A stretch of DNA of 51,139 nucleotides from DATFYI01 sp035315125 (GTDB lineage Bacteria; Chloroflexota; Anaerolineae; Anaerolineales; Anaerolineaceae): NCBI GenBank assembly GCA_035315125.1, contig DATFYI010000202.1:1-51139 (forward strand). The letters run 5' to 3'. A program made the translations under genes and the position numbers. Of this stretch, positions 42,274 to 51,139 are shown in pieces (the stretch's first letter is position 1; each line of letters starts with the position of its first letter). A model generated the notes under the pieces. It made no database searches. It saw nothing but the letters and a program-made list of their open reading frames with translations, and was not told where the DNA came from.

Positions 42274-43143
42274 ATGGAATATTATCGTAATAAAATGGTA
42301 TTAATCACCGGGGGTTCCAGTGGTATCGGCTTGAGTTTAGCTAAACAATTAGCACAAGCGCAAGCAAACGTTTGGATCCTGGCCCGTCGTCCTGAACAGC
42401 TTGATAAAGCAATTGAAGAAATTGAAACCTGCCGGAAGAATTCGTCTCAGAAATTCGGACGCATTGAAGCAGATGTTTCTAATGAACCGCAAATTAACAA
42501 CGAGCTTTCTAAATTTATCGAAACGAATGGCGCACCGGATATTTTAATTAATGCTGCTGGATATGCAAGACCCGGTATGTTTAATGACCTGGATACCGAT
42601 GTATTTCGACAGGAAATGGATGTCAATTATTTTGGGATGGTTTATACATCCAAAAAAATAATCCCTGAGATGGTTGCGCGACGTTCTGGTCATGTTATTA
42701 ATATCTCCTCTATGGGGGGGTTCATCGGCGTAATCGGTTATACCGCATACTGCGGCTCGAAGTTCGCGGTAAGAGGTTTTACAGACACTTTACGAAATGA
42801 ATTAAAGAACTTTGGTGTCCGAGTTTCCATTGTTTTCCCACCTGACACTCGAACACCTGGCTTTGAAGTTGAAAATCGTTACAAACCCGCAGTTACAAAA
42901 GCATTTACAGAAGACAACGCAGGAGTGGCTGAACCGGATGACGTAGCAAGGGTTATTTTGAAAGACGCAGCCAGAGGAAAATATACGATATTACCCGGAA
43001 GTTCAACCCGGGCATGGTATTTCGCATACGGTATTGGAATGTCATTAAATATAATCAATCCGGTAATGGATATGATGATCGGACAGGCCTGGAAAAAAGT
43101 TGAAAAAGATGGAAAACAAGATACTTCGCAAGCCAAGAAGTGA
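42274..43143 (+). CDS. SDR oxidoreductase resembling 3-ketodihydrosphingosine reductase
   Basis: A 289-residue short-chain dehydrogenase. It has the NADP loop LITGGSSGIGLSLAKQLAQ, NAAGYARPG, the catalytic Ser in NISSMGGF and YxxxK in YTAYCGSKFAVRG. The region VSIVFPPDTRTPGFEVENR with the C-terminal hydrophobic helix pair is the pattern of ketosphinganine reductase (KDSR) rather than of common acyl-carrier reductases. The reaction in that family is reduction of a 3-ketosphingoid base. No serine palmitoyltransferase is visible here. It starts 43 bases after the fmdB-like gene and may share its transcript. Confidence 0.83.
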   Translation: MEYYRNKMVLITGGSSGIGLSLAKQLAQAQANVWILARRPEQLDKAIEEIETCRKNSSQKFGRIEADVSNEPQINNELSKFIETNGAPDILINAAGYARPGMFNDLDTDVFRQEMDVNYFGMVYTSKKIIPEMVARRSGHVINISSMGGFIGVIGYTAYCGSKFAVRGFTDTLRNELKNFGVRVSIVFPPDTRTPGFEVENRYKPAVTKAFTEDNAGVAEPDDVARVILKDAARGKYTILPGSSTRAWYFAYGIGMSLNIINPVMDMMIGQAWKKVEKDGKQDTSQAKK

Positions 43144-43150
43144 AAAAAGA

Positions 43151-44065
43151 TCAAATTTGGCTCAGAACCGAACCACTCAATAAAACCAGGCCGATCCAGA
43201 CCTGATCAGATACAAATAAATGCGTTAATTGCATCCAAACTGGCGCCCTTAAAAGTACATTGATGGCACCCAGGCAAAGCTGTAATATGATCACCCCACT
43301 CAGCCCGGCTCCAATCTGGCGGATGGGTGTAATAGAATTTTTACGGCGCAGCCAAAGAGCCAGTCCAAGCACGTAAATGCCAATAGTAATTGCCAGGATG
43401 GGATGGATAATCCGTAAACGGATCAAGTAATTTGCAGTGGGAGAAAAATCTTGCGCCATTCCCTGGCTTAGGTTTTGGGAGGGGAAGAGTGTATCGCCTA
43501 GAGCGGTAACTGCACCGGTTGATCCGATCAGAATCGTGCCCAATAAGCCAATTAAGAGTAGCCAACTTTGTTTCCCGGTCCATTTGATTTTTTTCGGTTC
43601 TCCAAAGGTTGCCCACCAGGCTGTCAAACTCAGACAAGCCAATAATAAGAAGGTATTGACCAGATGAGTAACCAACGAAACGACCTGATAAATTGAGGCA
43701 TTTGTATCTACCAGTTCCAACAGAACCAGGGCAGCCCCGATGATCGCTTCGCTGATTGTAAATACAAAGACGCATGCCGAGCTGATTCGTAGCAGGTGGC
43801 CTTTTGGAAAAGCACGCCAGGCCCAAATCACCAACACAATCGCTAGAATCAAGGTAAATCCGCTGCTAACCCGGTGGATAAACTCTATCAAAGTTTGAAT
43901 TTTTGGGGTTGGGGGAATAATCACTCCGTTACAGAGTGGCCAATGTGCTCCACAGCCAGCGCCAGAACCTGACGCCCGTACATAAACACCCCACAAGATA
44001 ACCGCAAAATTGTATGCTAATAAAGTCCAAGCAAAGGTAGTGAAACTGCGATTGACAATTTTCAT
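43151..44065 (-). CDS. ctaA: Heme A synthase CtaA/COX15
   Basis: A 304-residue membrane protein with eight helices. It oxidises the C8 methyl of heme O to the formyl of heme A for cytochrome oxidase. Family marks are ILWGVYVRASGSGAGCGAHW followed by PLCNG (Cys pair in the first loop), EFIHRVSSGFTLILA with the heme-ligand His, the second-half IRLRIIHPILAITIG and LTHLFVSDQVW. It indicates an aerobic or microaerobic electron chain. It is convergent with the SDR gene and lies 11 bases downstream of the FHA membrane protein, probably by chance. Confidence 0.93.
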   Translation of the reverse strand: MKIVNRSFTTFAWTLLAYNFAVILWGVYVRASGSGAGCGAHWPLCNGVIIPPTPKIQTLIEFIHRVSSGFTLILAIVLVIWAWRAFPKGHLLRISSACVFVFTISEAIIGAALVLLELVDTNASIYQVVSLVTHLVNTFLLLACLSLTAWWATFGEPKKIKWTGKQSWLLLIGLLGTILIGSTGAVTALGDTLFPSQNLSQGMAQDFSPTANYLIRLRIIHPILAITIGIYVLGLALWLRRKNSITPIRQIGAGLSGVIILQLCLGAINVLLRAPVWMQLTHLFVSDQVWIGLVLLSGSVLSQI

Positions 44066-44076
44066 ATACTATCTCT

Positions 44077-46140
44077 TTAGGGCGTTGGGGTTGGGAATAA
44101 AAATATTGGTAATTTATGAATCGGGAAAGGAATGATGAACGAGAAAGTAGGCGTGATGGTAGGTGTCTGTGTGACCGTTGGCGTCAAGGTTGCGGTCGGT
44201 GTTGAAGTAGGGGTACGCGTAGGTGTAGGAGTTGAGGACGGTATTGGCGTAGGAATTTGGCCGGGATCAACTGCCGGGTAATCCAGGGGTGATCCACTCA
44301 TGCAAGTCACATCATCAGCAGGTATCCATCCCTCTTTATTTTCTGCCTGAACTCTGAGCCAGGTAGCAGTCTGATTTCGGCCAGTTGGCACAACTGTTGT
44401 CCCATTTGCCAATTTAACCAGCACTGGCTGACTTGGGTCAGGGCCTGCCAACATTTTTACCGAACTATTTACCACGCATCCAGCCGATACAACGGATAGA
44501 GATAAAGCCTGACTAATAGTACCATTACTGTCGTTTACAACAAGCGTGTACGTGGTTGGGTCAGTTGGCGCTTGGATAGTGATACTACCGGTTGGCGGCA
44601 GGTTTTGTTGGGGAACGCCCACAATACTTACCGAGCTTGCCCCATTAACTACCCAATTTAAGACTACTTGCTTGGTTTGCCCCATCACAATGGCTTTTGG
44701 TGATGCGTCAAATGTCTGAATGACCGGATTAGGGTTTTTGACTGCTATAACAATTGACTTTTCGACAGACCCCGCAAAATTAGATGCCTGAATTGTAAAT
44801 GTAGTCGTCTGATTGACAGTGTAAGTCATTGTATCCGTATTTTTCAAAGTGCTTTGAACCGGTGAAGTTAATTGAACCTGATCCGCATTTTTCACATTCC
44901 AGCCAATAGTTACCGTTCCCCCAGGTTGCACTTCACTTGGTTGTGCTACGAATGCTTGAATTTCAGGTCTGGCAGTCTTGGGACAGAAAGGAAGATTGGG
45001 ACTGTAGGTCGGGCAAAGAGTAGCATAAGCCGCCGATCCACCAAATATCACACATAATAAAAGCAATAATACTAAAGGGATGATCCAGATTGGAATAGGC
45101 GGTCTATAAATTAACTGACCGGTTGCCTTTACATCACTACCTCCCAAGATAGGGGTAGCCGCAATTGTAAACATCCGTGTTTCACGACTGCCAATTTTTT
45201 TCCCAACTTTCGGCCTGATTTTCAGCGGGATATTTCCGGTTTGACCGGCCGTGAGTGTGACAAACGGCTGAGAAAATTGATAAAGTAGCGAGGCTTCTTC
45301 ATCCAGTCCTTGCAACCGAAATGATGCAGGTGTATTCCCACGGTTATGAAGAATTAATTGGAAATCTTTCTGGCTGCGAACAGGTGAAAGTTCCATACCT
45401 GAATCGACAAATGACAGCACTTGGAGGATCCCAAGGGCATTTTCTCCGGTACGGTACTCCTTTGAAATTACGGTCAAGGTAAACCGGTAATTTCCAGCTA
45501 AAGCATCCGCCCTGCGCGGGGGTGCAAACAAGATTGTTACTTGGTCTTTGGCATTTGGTAAAAGCGCCACCCGATCCTTACTGAATTTGATCCACTCCAA
45601 AGGCACGCCAGTAATCTTCAGAGTTAGCTCGTCCACTACAGTGCCCCGGTTCAAGATTGTCACAGAAGCTGAAGCTACATTCCCCGGGATTACCGGGTCG
45701 GTCGGGCCGATTAAAGACAGGCTGACCGGTCTATCTGGTGGTGTTGAGATTGGTTTGGGTGAGGTAATTACAGATTCTTTTTGTGGACCTATTGCCGAAG
45801 AAGCCATCGGTCTGACTGTTTCCGATGTTTCGAGTGGCGGTGGTGCATTGAAGACCAGCTTGATATCTCCCATCCGGATTACTTGTTTTTCGATCACCCG
45901 CGTTGGAGAATTGGCCTCAAGTTTTTGATCGTCAATAAAGGTGCCATTCGCAGAACCGAGATCCTCAACAAAAAGTTGGCCTGATTCAATCGTAAAGCGG
46001 GCGTGCCGGCGGGAAACTGAGCTGTGGTCAAGGATCAACTCATTTCCTTGTGCCCGCCCAACTAATAAGGAGGGCTGGTCAATTGAAAAATCACTTGTTC
46101 TTCCATCCGGGAACCGAATATTTAGAGAACCATATTTCAT
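44077..46140 (-). CDS. Membrane-spanning FHA protein with Ig-like, SH3b and Thr-Pro tail
   Basis: A 687-residue protein. Residues 1-100 are an FHA domain (SLLVGRAQGNELILDHSSVS, RRHARF, GSANGTFIDDQKL), which reads phosphothreonine. Residues 130-345 are beta-rich. One membrane helix lies at about 351-375 (IPLVLLLLLCVIFGGSAAYA). The outer part has two Ig-like repeats (QAFVAQPSEVQPGGTVTIGW and QTFDASPKAIVMGQTKQVVL), an SH3b-like domain (LANGTTVVPTGRNQTATWLR then VQAENKEGWI) and a Thr-Pro repeat tail. It ends the injection-system operon and may link the cell surface to the FHA-bearing baseplate protein. Confidence 0.85.
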   Translation of the reverse strand: MKYGSLNIRFPDGRTSDFSIDQPSLLVGRAQGNELILDHSSVSRRHARFTIESGQLFVEDLGSANGTFIDDQKLEANSPTRVIEKQVIRMGDIKLVFNAPPPLETSETVRPMASSAIGPQKESVITSPKPISTPPDRPVSLSLIGPTDPVIPGNVASASVTILNRGTVVDELTLKITGVPLEWIKFSKDRVALLPNAKDQVTILFAPPRRADALAGNYRFTLTVISKEYRTGENALGILQVLSFVDSGMELSPVRSQKDFQLILHNRGNTPASFRLQGLDEEASLLYQFSQPFVTLTAGQTGNIPLKIRPKVGKKIGSRETRMFTIAATPILGGSDVKATGQLIYRPPIPIWIIPLVLLLLLCVIFGGSAAYATLCPTYSPNLPFCPKTARPEIQAFVAQPSEVQPGGTVTIGWNVKNADQVQLTSPVQSTLKNTDTMTYTVNQTTTFTIQASNFAGSVEKSIVIAVKNPNPVIQTFDASPKAIVMGQTKQVVLNWVVNGASSVSIVGVPQQNLPPTGSITIQAPTDPTTYTLVVNDSNGTISQALSLSVVSAGCVVNSSVKMLAGPDPSQPVLVKLANGTTVVPTGRNQTATWLRVQAENKEGWIPADDVTCMSGSPLDYPAVDPGQIPTPIPSSTPTPTRTPTSTPTATLTPTVTQTPTITPTFSFIIPFPIHKLPIFLFPTPTP

Positions 46141-46282
46141 TTGAGGCTCCTTTGATCTAACCCTGGCCCCGGTAAATCATCTTGAGCATGTTTCCGGTGG
46201 ACGGTTTATCTCCAACAAGTAGATGATATTTATCCATATAAATATTATAACGAACCCATCAACAAAAATAATATTCTAATGG

Positions 46283-47296
46283 TTATTTTATAAATTCAAT
46301 ACGATAGCTGGCGTGTGCCGGTTTCTCCATTTCAATAATAGAATTCAGAACGGTTGGATCCGTGCCACCTGAATCATCTTTATTAATCCGGACGATAAAA
46401 AAGGAGGCCATATCTTTTTTGGCTTCTTTTCCGCCAATTCCTGGTTCCAAAATCTCTGGTGAGATACCTGTATAAAGACGTATGAATTCTGCCAGGCCTC
46501 GTTTAGTGCCACGCCATTGATAAAGATTAACTGCAGATCGGATCAAGTCACGTCGTTTATTTTCGGGCCAGCGTTCATCCAACGTCAATCCAAACCAGGA
46601 TGCCAGCCACGGTAAGCATTCCTCTGGAGTAATATCCGGATCAAAATAATGATCAAGATTCCCAATCATTCCCTCTATCGGGGATAAAATGCTTTCAAAA
46701 ATTAATAAAAATCGTCCAATAAATTCATCTTTGCTATAGGCGTCAGGCAGATATTTAAGATATGTGCTTTGTTTCAATTCCAAAGGTCGGACAGGAAACC
46801 TCCCATCTTGCAGCGCTGGCTTCCATGCTGGGATTTCTGGGGGTGCTGAGCCACTTCCATTTCGATGTCTTTCACTAGTTACTTCTTCATTTTTGGCATC
46901 CTGCTGAGAATTGAAATTAGCCTGGTCCAATGTTGAGGTTGGAGTTTCTGAGCCGGCAGATGGCTGTTCTTCTGATTTCAATACAGCTTGCGGTTCAATT
47001 GAAATAAAACGAATGATCGTTTGCCCAATCCGCAGGACAGCTCCGTTCGCCAGTTGAACGGATTCTTTATCTGATAATCGAACATCGCCCAAATAGCTAC
47101 CGTTCACAGAGCCAGCGTCCATTACTTTGACGCCTTCCGGCCCGCAATAGAATATCAAATGACGCCTGGATACTTGCGGATCGTTGATCGGGATATTGAC
47201 ATCGGGTGCTCGCCCGGCAACTATCTGTGGCGATACCAGCTCAACCGTTAACCCCGTTCCATCAGGCAATCTGATTTCAAGTCTTCCAAAAGACAT
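46283..47296 (-). CDS. FHA domain fused to phage tail protein I (eCIS baseplate)
   Basis: A 337-residue fusion. Residues 1-105 are an FHA domain (VAGRAPDVNIPINDPQVSRR, HLIFYC, VNGSYLGDVRL). A low-complexity linker follows (about 106-165). Residues 170-337 are the tail protein I domain of contractile tails (LKYLPDAYSKDEFIGRFL, PEECLPWLASWFGLTLDERW, NLYQWRGTKRGLAEFIRLYT), equal to Afp12. It joins the wedge of the baseplate, next to protein J, whose gene is eight bases upstream. The FHA part suggests phosphorylation-dependent docking, an inference. Confidence 0.9.
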   Translation of the reverse strand: MSFGRLEIRLPDGTGLTVELVSPQIVAGRAPDVNIPINDPQVSRRHLIFYCGPEGVKVMDAGSVNGSYLGDVRLSDKESVQLANGAVLRIGQTIIRFISIEPQAVLKSEEQPSAGSETPTSTLDQANFNSQQDAKNEEVTSERHRNGSGSAPPEIPAWKPALQDGRFPVRPLELKQSTYLKYLPDAYSKDEFIGRFLLIFESILSPIEGMIGNLDHYFDPDITPEECLPWLASWFGLTLDERWPENKRRDLIRSAVNLYQWRGTKRGLAEFIRLYTGISPEILEPGIGGKEAKKDMASFFIVRINKDDSGGTDPTVLNSIIEMEKPAHASYRIEFIK

Positions 47297-47303
47297 TCTA
47301 TCC

Positions 47304-49277
47304 TCAGGACTGATTCTTTATCGTGATTTTATGGCTATACGAAAATAATAACGAGTCTGGCGTTAGATCTACTTTTTGTCCGGCGGCCCGTGCTTGCCCG
47401 TTTTGCAAGTCAATCTCAAATAGTGTGGCATTCTGAACGAACTCAACTCCATTAACAGACTGGATCAGGGTCAAGACTTCCGACAAATAAAGATCCCGTC
47501 CAAATGGCCAGCCGGTCCGGTCTGGACCACCTACCAACGGATCCGTATAATGGAATAAACGCTCGATTACCTGGTTCTTAACTCGTTCGGCATTGGCGTA
47601 GCGTTGGATTGTAATATCAGCCTCAACCGCAATGCCAACATAAATGGGACTATCGATAATTACATTGGTTGTTAACAGGCGCCTTTCATCTAGATATTTG
47701 CGAACTTCCTCGATCACTGCCGGTGAAGGTTGAAGATTCTTTACGGTTATTCTTTCACCGGCAGGTATGGCTGGGACAATGAGAACTTCCACCGATCCGG
47801 GTGTTGCACCTTCTCTGGTACCTTCAAGACCGGCCTGGATGCAACGAGCTCTACCAACTTCCGGGGATGCTTCCCTGGCCAGGTATTCGAAATCGTTGGC
47901 AGTAACCGCCCGGTTATGAGCGCGCAATACCATGGGAACTCGCATTTTTGCTGCTTCAATATTTTCTGGGTCAAGCCCCCCACTCGCCCCAATCCGGTTA
48001 ATAACCCTTGAAATATAAGGGATCGACGATTTTAAAACGGTGATCGTCCCGTTACCAACATTACCGGTTATTCCACCTCCAAAGCGATAACGCGAAAAAC
48101 GAATAGACTGGCCTTTTTGTGGAAAATGGCCATATTGTCGTTCACTACCATCCGGCTGTGGAATGATGGGACCAAATTGGATCGTTCCACTAACGCTGTC
48201 TAACATATAAACCAGATCTTCTGGTCCGTAGGGAGCGAACGAATCCACTTCTTTATAGGGGATCCAATCTCCAACTTCGTTTTGAACCTCAAGGTTTTCA
48301 TCTTCCAAACGAGCCAATACCGGTGTATTTTCCAGCCTTAAGCTTTGTCCAGCCGTACCATCACCACGGCCTAAAACTTCATTCTTTACCATAGTGCCAT
48401 GTGTTGCCCAAACCGTCCCACCCACCGTGATTGCTTTAATTGTCTGGATTGTTGGAGAAGCCGAATAAGTTGGCTGGTTTGCACGCCCGGGTGTTACAAC
48501 GACTCTTAACCAATATCCGCTCTGTTTCCCATAAGAGTTTGTCTGCATACCCGCTGGCAGGTGTAAAACTATAGTCCCAGCCTGATTAAATCCGCCAGTG
48601 TTATCCTCTTCCACTTCAACATGGACCCATTTATTTTGTTCTCCACACCAGGCTTGCCATGCTAAAGGAGGGTCGCGTGGGTCAACCCCAATACCCTGTA
48701 CCTGGCAACCGATATTTAGGGAGAGAGTATGCTGACTCAAATTCTCTGAAAAGGCAAAATAAAGTGCATCACCTGGATTGGGTTTGTGTTGAAAAGCTTC
48801 GAAATACTCGTTCGGAAGTTCAACTTTGGAAGTTTGGTCGGTAAAATTCTTTTCATTTGATGAGGTCATGACATATTTCAATGTCGGCGGAAATAATGTC
48901 AAACTTGTATCCGTGCTAAACATAATGGCAGGCTGGTCGCCGGTTCGGATCGTAGCAATTTCAATGTTTTTTGCTAAAGTCACACTTACTGGTTGGGGGG
49001 CTGATAGCCAGAACGTGACTGGTACTCTTGCAGGTGTTGCTCCTTGCAACCGAATTCCCAATAGATCCATAAATCGTATGTAGTTTTTCTCGGGGACCCG
49101 GTTGATCCGGTAAAGCAGTATATCAACCAACCAGGCAAATAATTCAATCAAAGTTACGCCGGGATCTGAAAGATTATGATCCGTCCATTCTGGTGTGTAA
49201 CGCGGGATCAGCCTTTTGGCTTCATTAACCAGATCCTGAAAAGTACGATCATCTAATTTCGGTTCGGGCAGTGGCAT
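47304..49277 (-). CDS. eCIS baseplate protein J (Afp11-like)
   Basis: A 657-residue baseplate J-like protein. The start has YTPEWTDHNLSDPGVTLIEL and FAWLVDILLYRINRVPEKNY, typical of the putative baseplate assembly protein of extracellular contractile injection systems. The J core lies in the second half (PENIEAAKMRVPMVLRAHNR, AVTANDFEYLAREA, then SVEVLIVPAIP and EADITIQRY). Such proteins build the wedge with gp25 and protein I. It is 55 bases after the gp25 gene on the same strand. Confidence 0.93.
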   Translation of the reverse strand: MPLPEPKLDDRTFQDLVNEAKRLIPRYTPEWTDHNLSDPGVTLIELFAWLVDILLYRINRVPEKNYIRFMDLLGIRLQGATPARVPVTFWLSAPQPVSVTLAKNIEIATIRTGDQPAIMFSTDTSLTLFPPTLKYVMTSSNEKNFTDQTSKVELPNEYFEAFQHKPNPGDALYFAFSENLSQHTLSLNIGCQVQGIGVDPRDPPLAWQAWCGEQNKWVHVEVEEDNTGGFNQAGTIVLHLPAGMQTNSYGKQSGYWLRVVVTPGRANQPTYSASPTIQTIKAITVGGTVWATHGTMVKNEVLGRGDGTAGQSLRLENTPVLARLEDENLEVQNEVGDWIPYKEVDSFAPYGPEDLVYMLDSVSGTIQFGPIIPQPDGSERQYGHFPQKGQSIRFSRYRFGGGITGNVGNGTITVLKSSIPYISRVINRIGASGGLDPENIEAAKMRVPMVLRAHNRAVTANDFEYLAREASPEVGRARCIQAGLEGTREGATPGSVEVLIVPAIPAGERITVKNLQPSPAVIEEVRKYLDERRLLTTNVIIDSPIYVGIAVEADITIQRYANAERVKNQVIERLFHYTDPLVGGPDRTGWPFGRDLYLSEVLTLIQSVNGVEFVQNATLFEIDLQNGQARAAGQKVDLTPDSLLFSYSHKITIKNQS

Positions 49278-49332
49278 ATTTCAGCCTTTCCAAGACAAAA
49301 TTGAATTACTAAAACATTCAACGATCAACTTA

Positions 49333-49734
49333 TTACTCCTGGTTGATCAGGTAAAAAGGGTAGACCAATGATCGTTCGTCTTTGGTTGTTCGAATACGAT
49401 AGTGAATTTGGATTAGAAGCTTACCAACCGATCGCATCGACGGATCAGTAGTCACTTCAACTTCTGCCAACTCGACGCGCGGTTCCCACCAGCCGATTGC
49501 CTCTTCAACATAACGCTGTACAAGGCCAAATGTTTGTGCATTAATCGGTGCAAAGGTAAGCTCATGGATCCGGCAGCCAAAATCAGGGCGCATCACACGT
49601 TCACCGATGCGAGTGCTCAAAATAATTCGAATCGACTGGTCCAAATCAGTCTGATCGGCTGCCAGAGCAATTCCACCTCTCCCGTCTACCTGAACCGGAA
49701 AAGCCCAACCCTTACCAATTAATGGATTTGTCAT
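49333..49734 (-). CDS. GPW/gp25 baseplate protein (Afp9-like)
   Basis: A 133-residue gp25-family protein, an inner baseplate and sheath-initiating subunit. Clear motifs are GWAFPVQVDGRGGIALA at the start, IRIILSTRIGERVMRPDFGC (with the family EPRVELAEVEV region later) and the closing strand IHYRIRTTKDERSLVYPFYL. The length is normal. Its genes for PAAR and J proteins on either side follow the usual eCIS order. Confidence 0.95.
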   Translation of the reverse strand: MTNPLIGKGWAFPVQVDGRGGIALAADQTDLDQSIRIILSTRIGERVMRPDFGCRIHELTFAPINAQTFGLVQRYVEEAIGWWEPRVELAEVEVTTDPSMRSVGKLLIQIHYRIRTTKDERSLVYPFYLINQE

Positions 49735-49751
49735 TGTTTAACTACCTTTCA

Positions 49752-50144
49752 TTAGCCAATCAAAACAGTTCCAACCGCGATCACAGTTCCAACCGGTAAA
49801 TCTACCGGATCATTGCAAGTTTTGGCTGTATCGCCATTTCTGGCAGCCGGTTGGTTATTAATAAAAACTATCGAACTGCCCATGATGATTGTTCCTTGGT
49901 TAGAAGGTGGGTTTTGAAACGGTCCACCTTGCGGTATATGCGGCGGTATATTGGTCGCCGTACTGTTAACGGTAGCAGCTGGCATCCCCATAATATTTAC
50001 ATTTGTACTTAAACCCCCATTGATAATGCCACTAAAAGGATGCGGCAGCGGAGTCGGAACCGGTCCACCTGGAGAAGGGATCAGCAAAATATGGATATCA
50101 CTTGCCACAATTTGGTCGCCTTGTTTTGCCGCTGGTTGCCCCAT
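49752..50144 (-). CDS. PAAR-like spike tip protein (Afp10-like)
   Basis: A 130-residue protein of PAAR type, which sharpens the tip of the VgrG spike. The start PAAKQGDQIVASDIHIL and the end NQPAARNGDTAKTCND are PAAR-like halves, with a Pro/Gly-rich middle (LIPSPGGPVPTPLPHPF). His and Cys residues able to bind a metal are present (SDIHI, PHIPQ, KTCND). It starts ten bases after the spike protein gene. No effector domain is fused. Confidence 0.9.
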   Translation of the reverse strand: MGQPAAKQGDQIVASDIHILLIPSPGGPVPTPLPHPFSGIINGGLSTNVNIMGMPAATVNSTATNIPPHIPQGGPFQNPPSNQGTIIMGSSIVFINNQPAARNGDTAKTCNDPVDLPVGTVIAVGTVLIG

Positions 50145-50153
50145 TTCAGCCTC

Positions 50154-51139
50154 TCAGTTAATATTGACTGTAGCACCTTTGAGTGTGAGTGATCCACTCG
50201 ATTCGATATCCATGTTGCCAGACGCTTTGATAATGATATTTGAGTCAGATTGAAGTTGCAAGTTTGCACTTGATTTCAATGAAATATCTTTATCAGCCTT
50301 TATTTCAATATCTCCATCAATTTCAATGCTAAGCCGGTTCTGTGAAGAATCGATGAGAATTTTGTTATTACCGGTCTGATCAATAATTGAAATTCCTGGA
50401 GAATCGTCTGAATCGTCGAGCGTAATTGTGTGACCCGTGCGAGTCTTCAATACCCTTTGCTTCACATTCCCATTGCTGCCTACTACCTTATCTGCACTGA
50501 TAGGCGGCTTATCCATGCCATTCCACAATGCACCGATCACGTAAGGGAATCTGATATCCCCATGCTCGAAGATAACCAATACTTCATCTCCCACTTCTGG
50601 CACCAGATATAATCCCCGGTTATTACCAGCCATGGGAGAAGCTAACTGGGCCCAATTACTTTCCAGATCAGCGTCTAACCATGGGAATTTGAGTTTTACC
50701 CTTCCCAAACCATCTGGGTCCTGGTTATTGGTTACTATCCCGAGTACCGCTCCTTCCGGCGCACCATTTCCGGTCTGGCCAGGATTCGAACCCGCCCCGC
50801 CGACCAGCAGGTCCTCGATCGTGTTCGAACTGCTTCCGCTAATACTGAATTCAGTCAAATAACCATCTTCGGGGTCATTGAAATGCCTGGTATGAGTGAC
50901 AAAATATTTTCCACTAAATTTACTTCCCAATGATTGTATGTTTACTTTACAGCCAGCTTTTAATTTGGGATTCCCGAGAGCGACACCTTCAGCCTGGAGA
51001 TTACTCATTTCCAGTTCTGCCAGGATGGATTTAGCCAAGGCGTCCGCTTCAGCCTGACTGTTCACAGGATGTTTATTCACAACCCATGTGCCGGCCTCTC
51101 CGTAAGCCTTTTCAACTGTTTTTGAGCCAAGTTCCATCC
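50154..51139 (-). CDS. VgrG/gp5-like spike protein (Afp8-like), partial
   Basis: The last 328 or so codons of a larger gene that runs past the right edge; the Met at 51137 is internal. The OB-type Gp5 domain is seen in GIVTNNQDPDGLGRVKLKFP, NRGLYLVPEVGDEVLVIFEH and GDIRFPYVIGALWNG. It is followed by the beta-helix needle (DGDIEIKADKDISLKSSANL, then repeated LQSDSNIIIKASGNM-type strands). The first part (SAEADALAKSILAEL) belongs to the gp27-like hub. It is the oldest visible gene of the eCIS operon; sheath, tube and ATPase genes should lie further right. Confidence 0.93.
   Translation of the reverse strand, partial: MELGSKTVEKAYGEAGTWVVNKHPVNSQAEADALAKSILAELEMSNLQAEGVALGNPKLKAGCKVNIQSLGSKFSGKYFVTHTRHFNDPEDGYLTEFSISGSSSNTIEDLLVGGAGSNPGQTGNGAPEGAVLGIVTNNQDPDGLGRVKLKFPWLDADLESNWAQLASPMAGNNRGLYLVPEVGDEVLVIFEHGDIRFPYVIGALWNGMDKPPISADKVVGSNGNVKQRVLKTRTGHTITLDDSDDSPGISIIDQTGNNKILIDSSQNRLSIEIDGDIEIKADKDISLKSSANLQLQSDSNIIIKASGNMDIESSGSLTLKGATVNIN

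Noticed and set aside
44150..44260. Tandem DNA repeat in the Thr-Pro tail as a mobile or regulatory repeat
   Set aside because: The repetition is explained by Thr-Pro codons of the protein stalk and is not exact at the DNA level.

Overview
The window looks like a chromosomal stretch of a Chloroflexota bacterium, most likely class Anaerolineae. This is inferred from the gene families present, the fairly low GC content, Thr-Pro-rich secreted tails and the lack of any Gram-negative outer-membrane export genes. No rRNA, tRNA, CRISPR array, transposase or integrase was recognised. Almost all sequence is coding; the only gene-free stretch above 300 bases is 10968-11404.

Region by region. (1) 1-5067, minus strand: a bacterial microcompartment (BMC) operon read in the order rpiB, deoC, eutN-type pentamer, CoA-acylating aldehyde dehydrogenase, hexameric shell protein, EutJ-like chaperone, trimeric shell protein (cut by the window edge). 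The enzymes fit the sugar-phosphate-utilising (SPU) BMC class: deoxyribose-5-phosphate is split to glyceraldehyde-3-phosphate and acetaldehyde, and acetaldehyde becomes acetyl-CoA inside the shell. All three enzymes carry a short terminal amphipathic helix of the encapsulation-peptide type. (2) 5254-11404: a small membrane protein, an MFS transporter and a monosaccharide ABC transporter operon. The ABC ATPase is split by a GC-rich, in-frame, circularly permuted sugar-binding protein. A 38-codon remnant of the ordinary binding-protein gene lies just upstream. This is the most unusual object in the window. (3) 11405-22871: housekeeping and orphan genes (M1 lipoprotein peptidase, TypA/BipA, an Fe-S protein, YdcF, UbiB kinase, cyclophilin, Nudix, a zinc-ribbon protein, MarR). 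(4) 23006-29339: a lipid-modifying group (fatty acid hydroxylase, cyclopropane synthase), a glycosyltransferase-like protein and a DnaE2-type polymerase. (5) 29381-36336: YigZ, Nudix and a surface-sugar cluster (GT-C-like membrane protein, GT2, WbqC, methyltransferase, RffA/WecE aminotransferase). (6) 36361-44065: a membrane protein, a NarL/NarX-like two-component pair behind a probably leaderless promoter, a B12 radical SAM enzyme, a PfkB-like kinase with Asn for the catalytic Asp, an FmdB zinc ribbon, an SDR resembling ketosphinganine reductase and heme A synthase. (7) 44077-51139, minus strand: the end of an extracellular contractile injection system (eCIS) operon, with VgrG-like spike, PAAR tip, gp25, baseplate J, an FHA-tail protein I fusion and a membrane-spanning FHA/SH3 protein.

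The main functional links are sugar uptake feeding the BMC (inferred from proximity), and FHA (phosphothreonine-reading) control attached to the injection-system baseplate.
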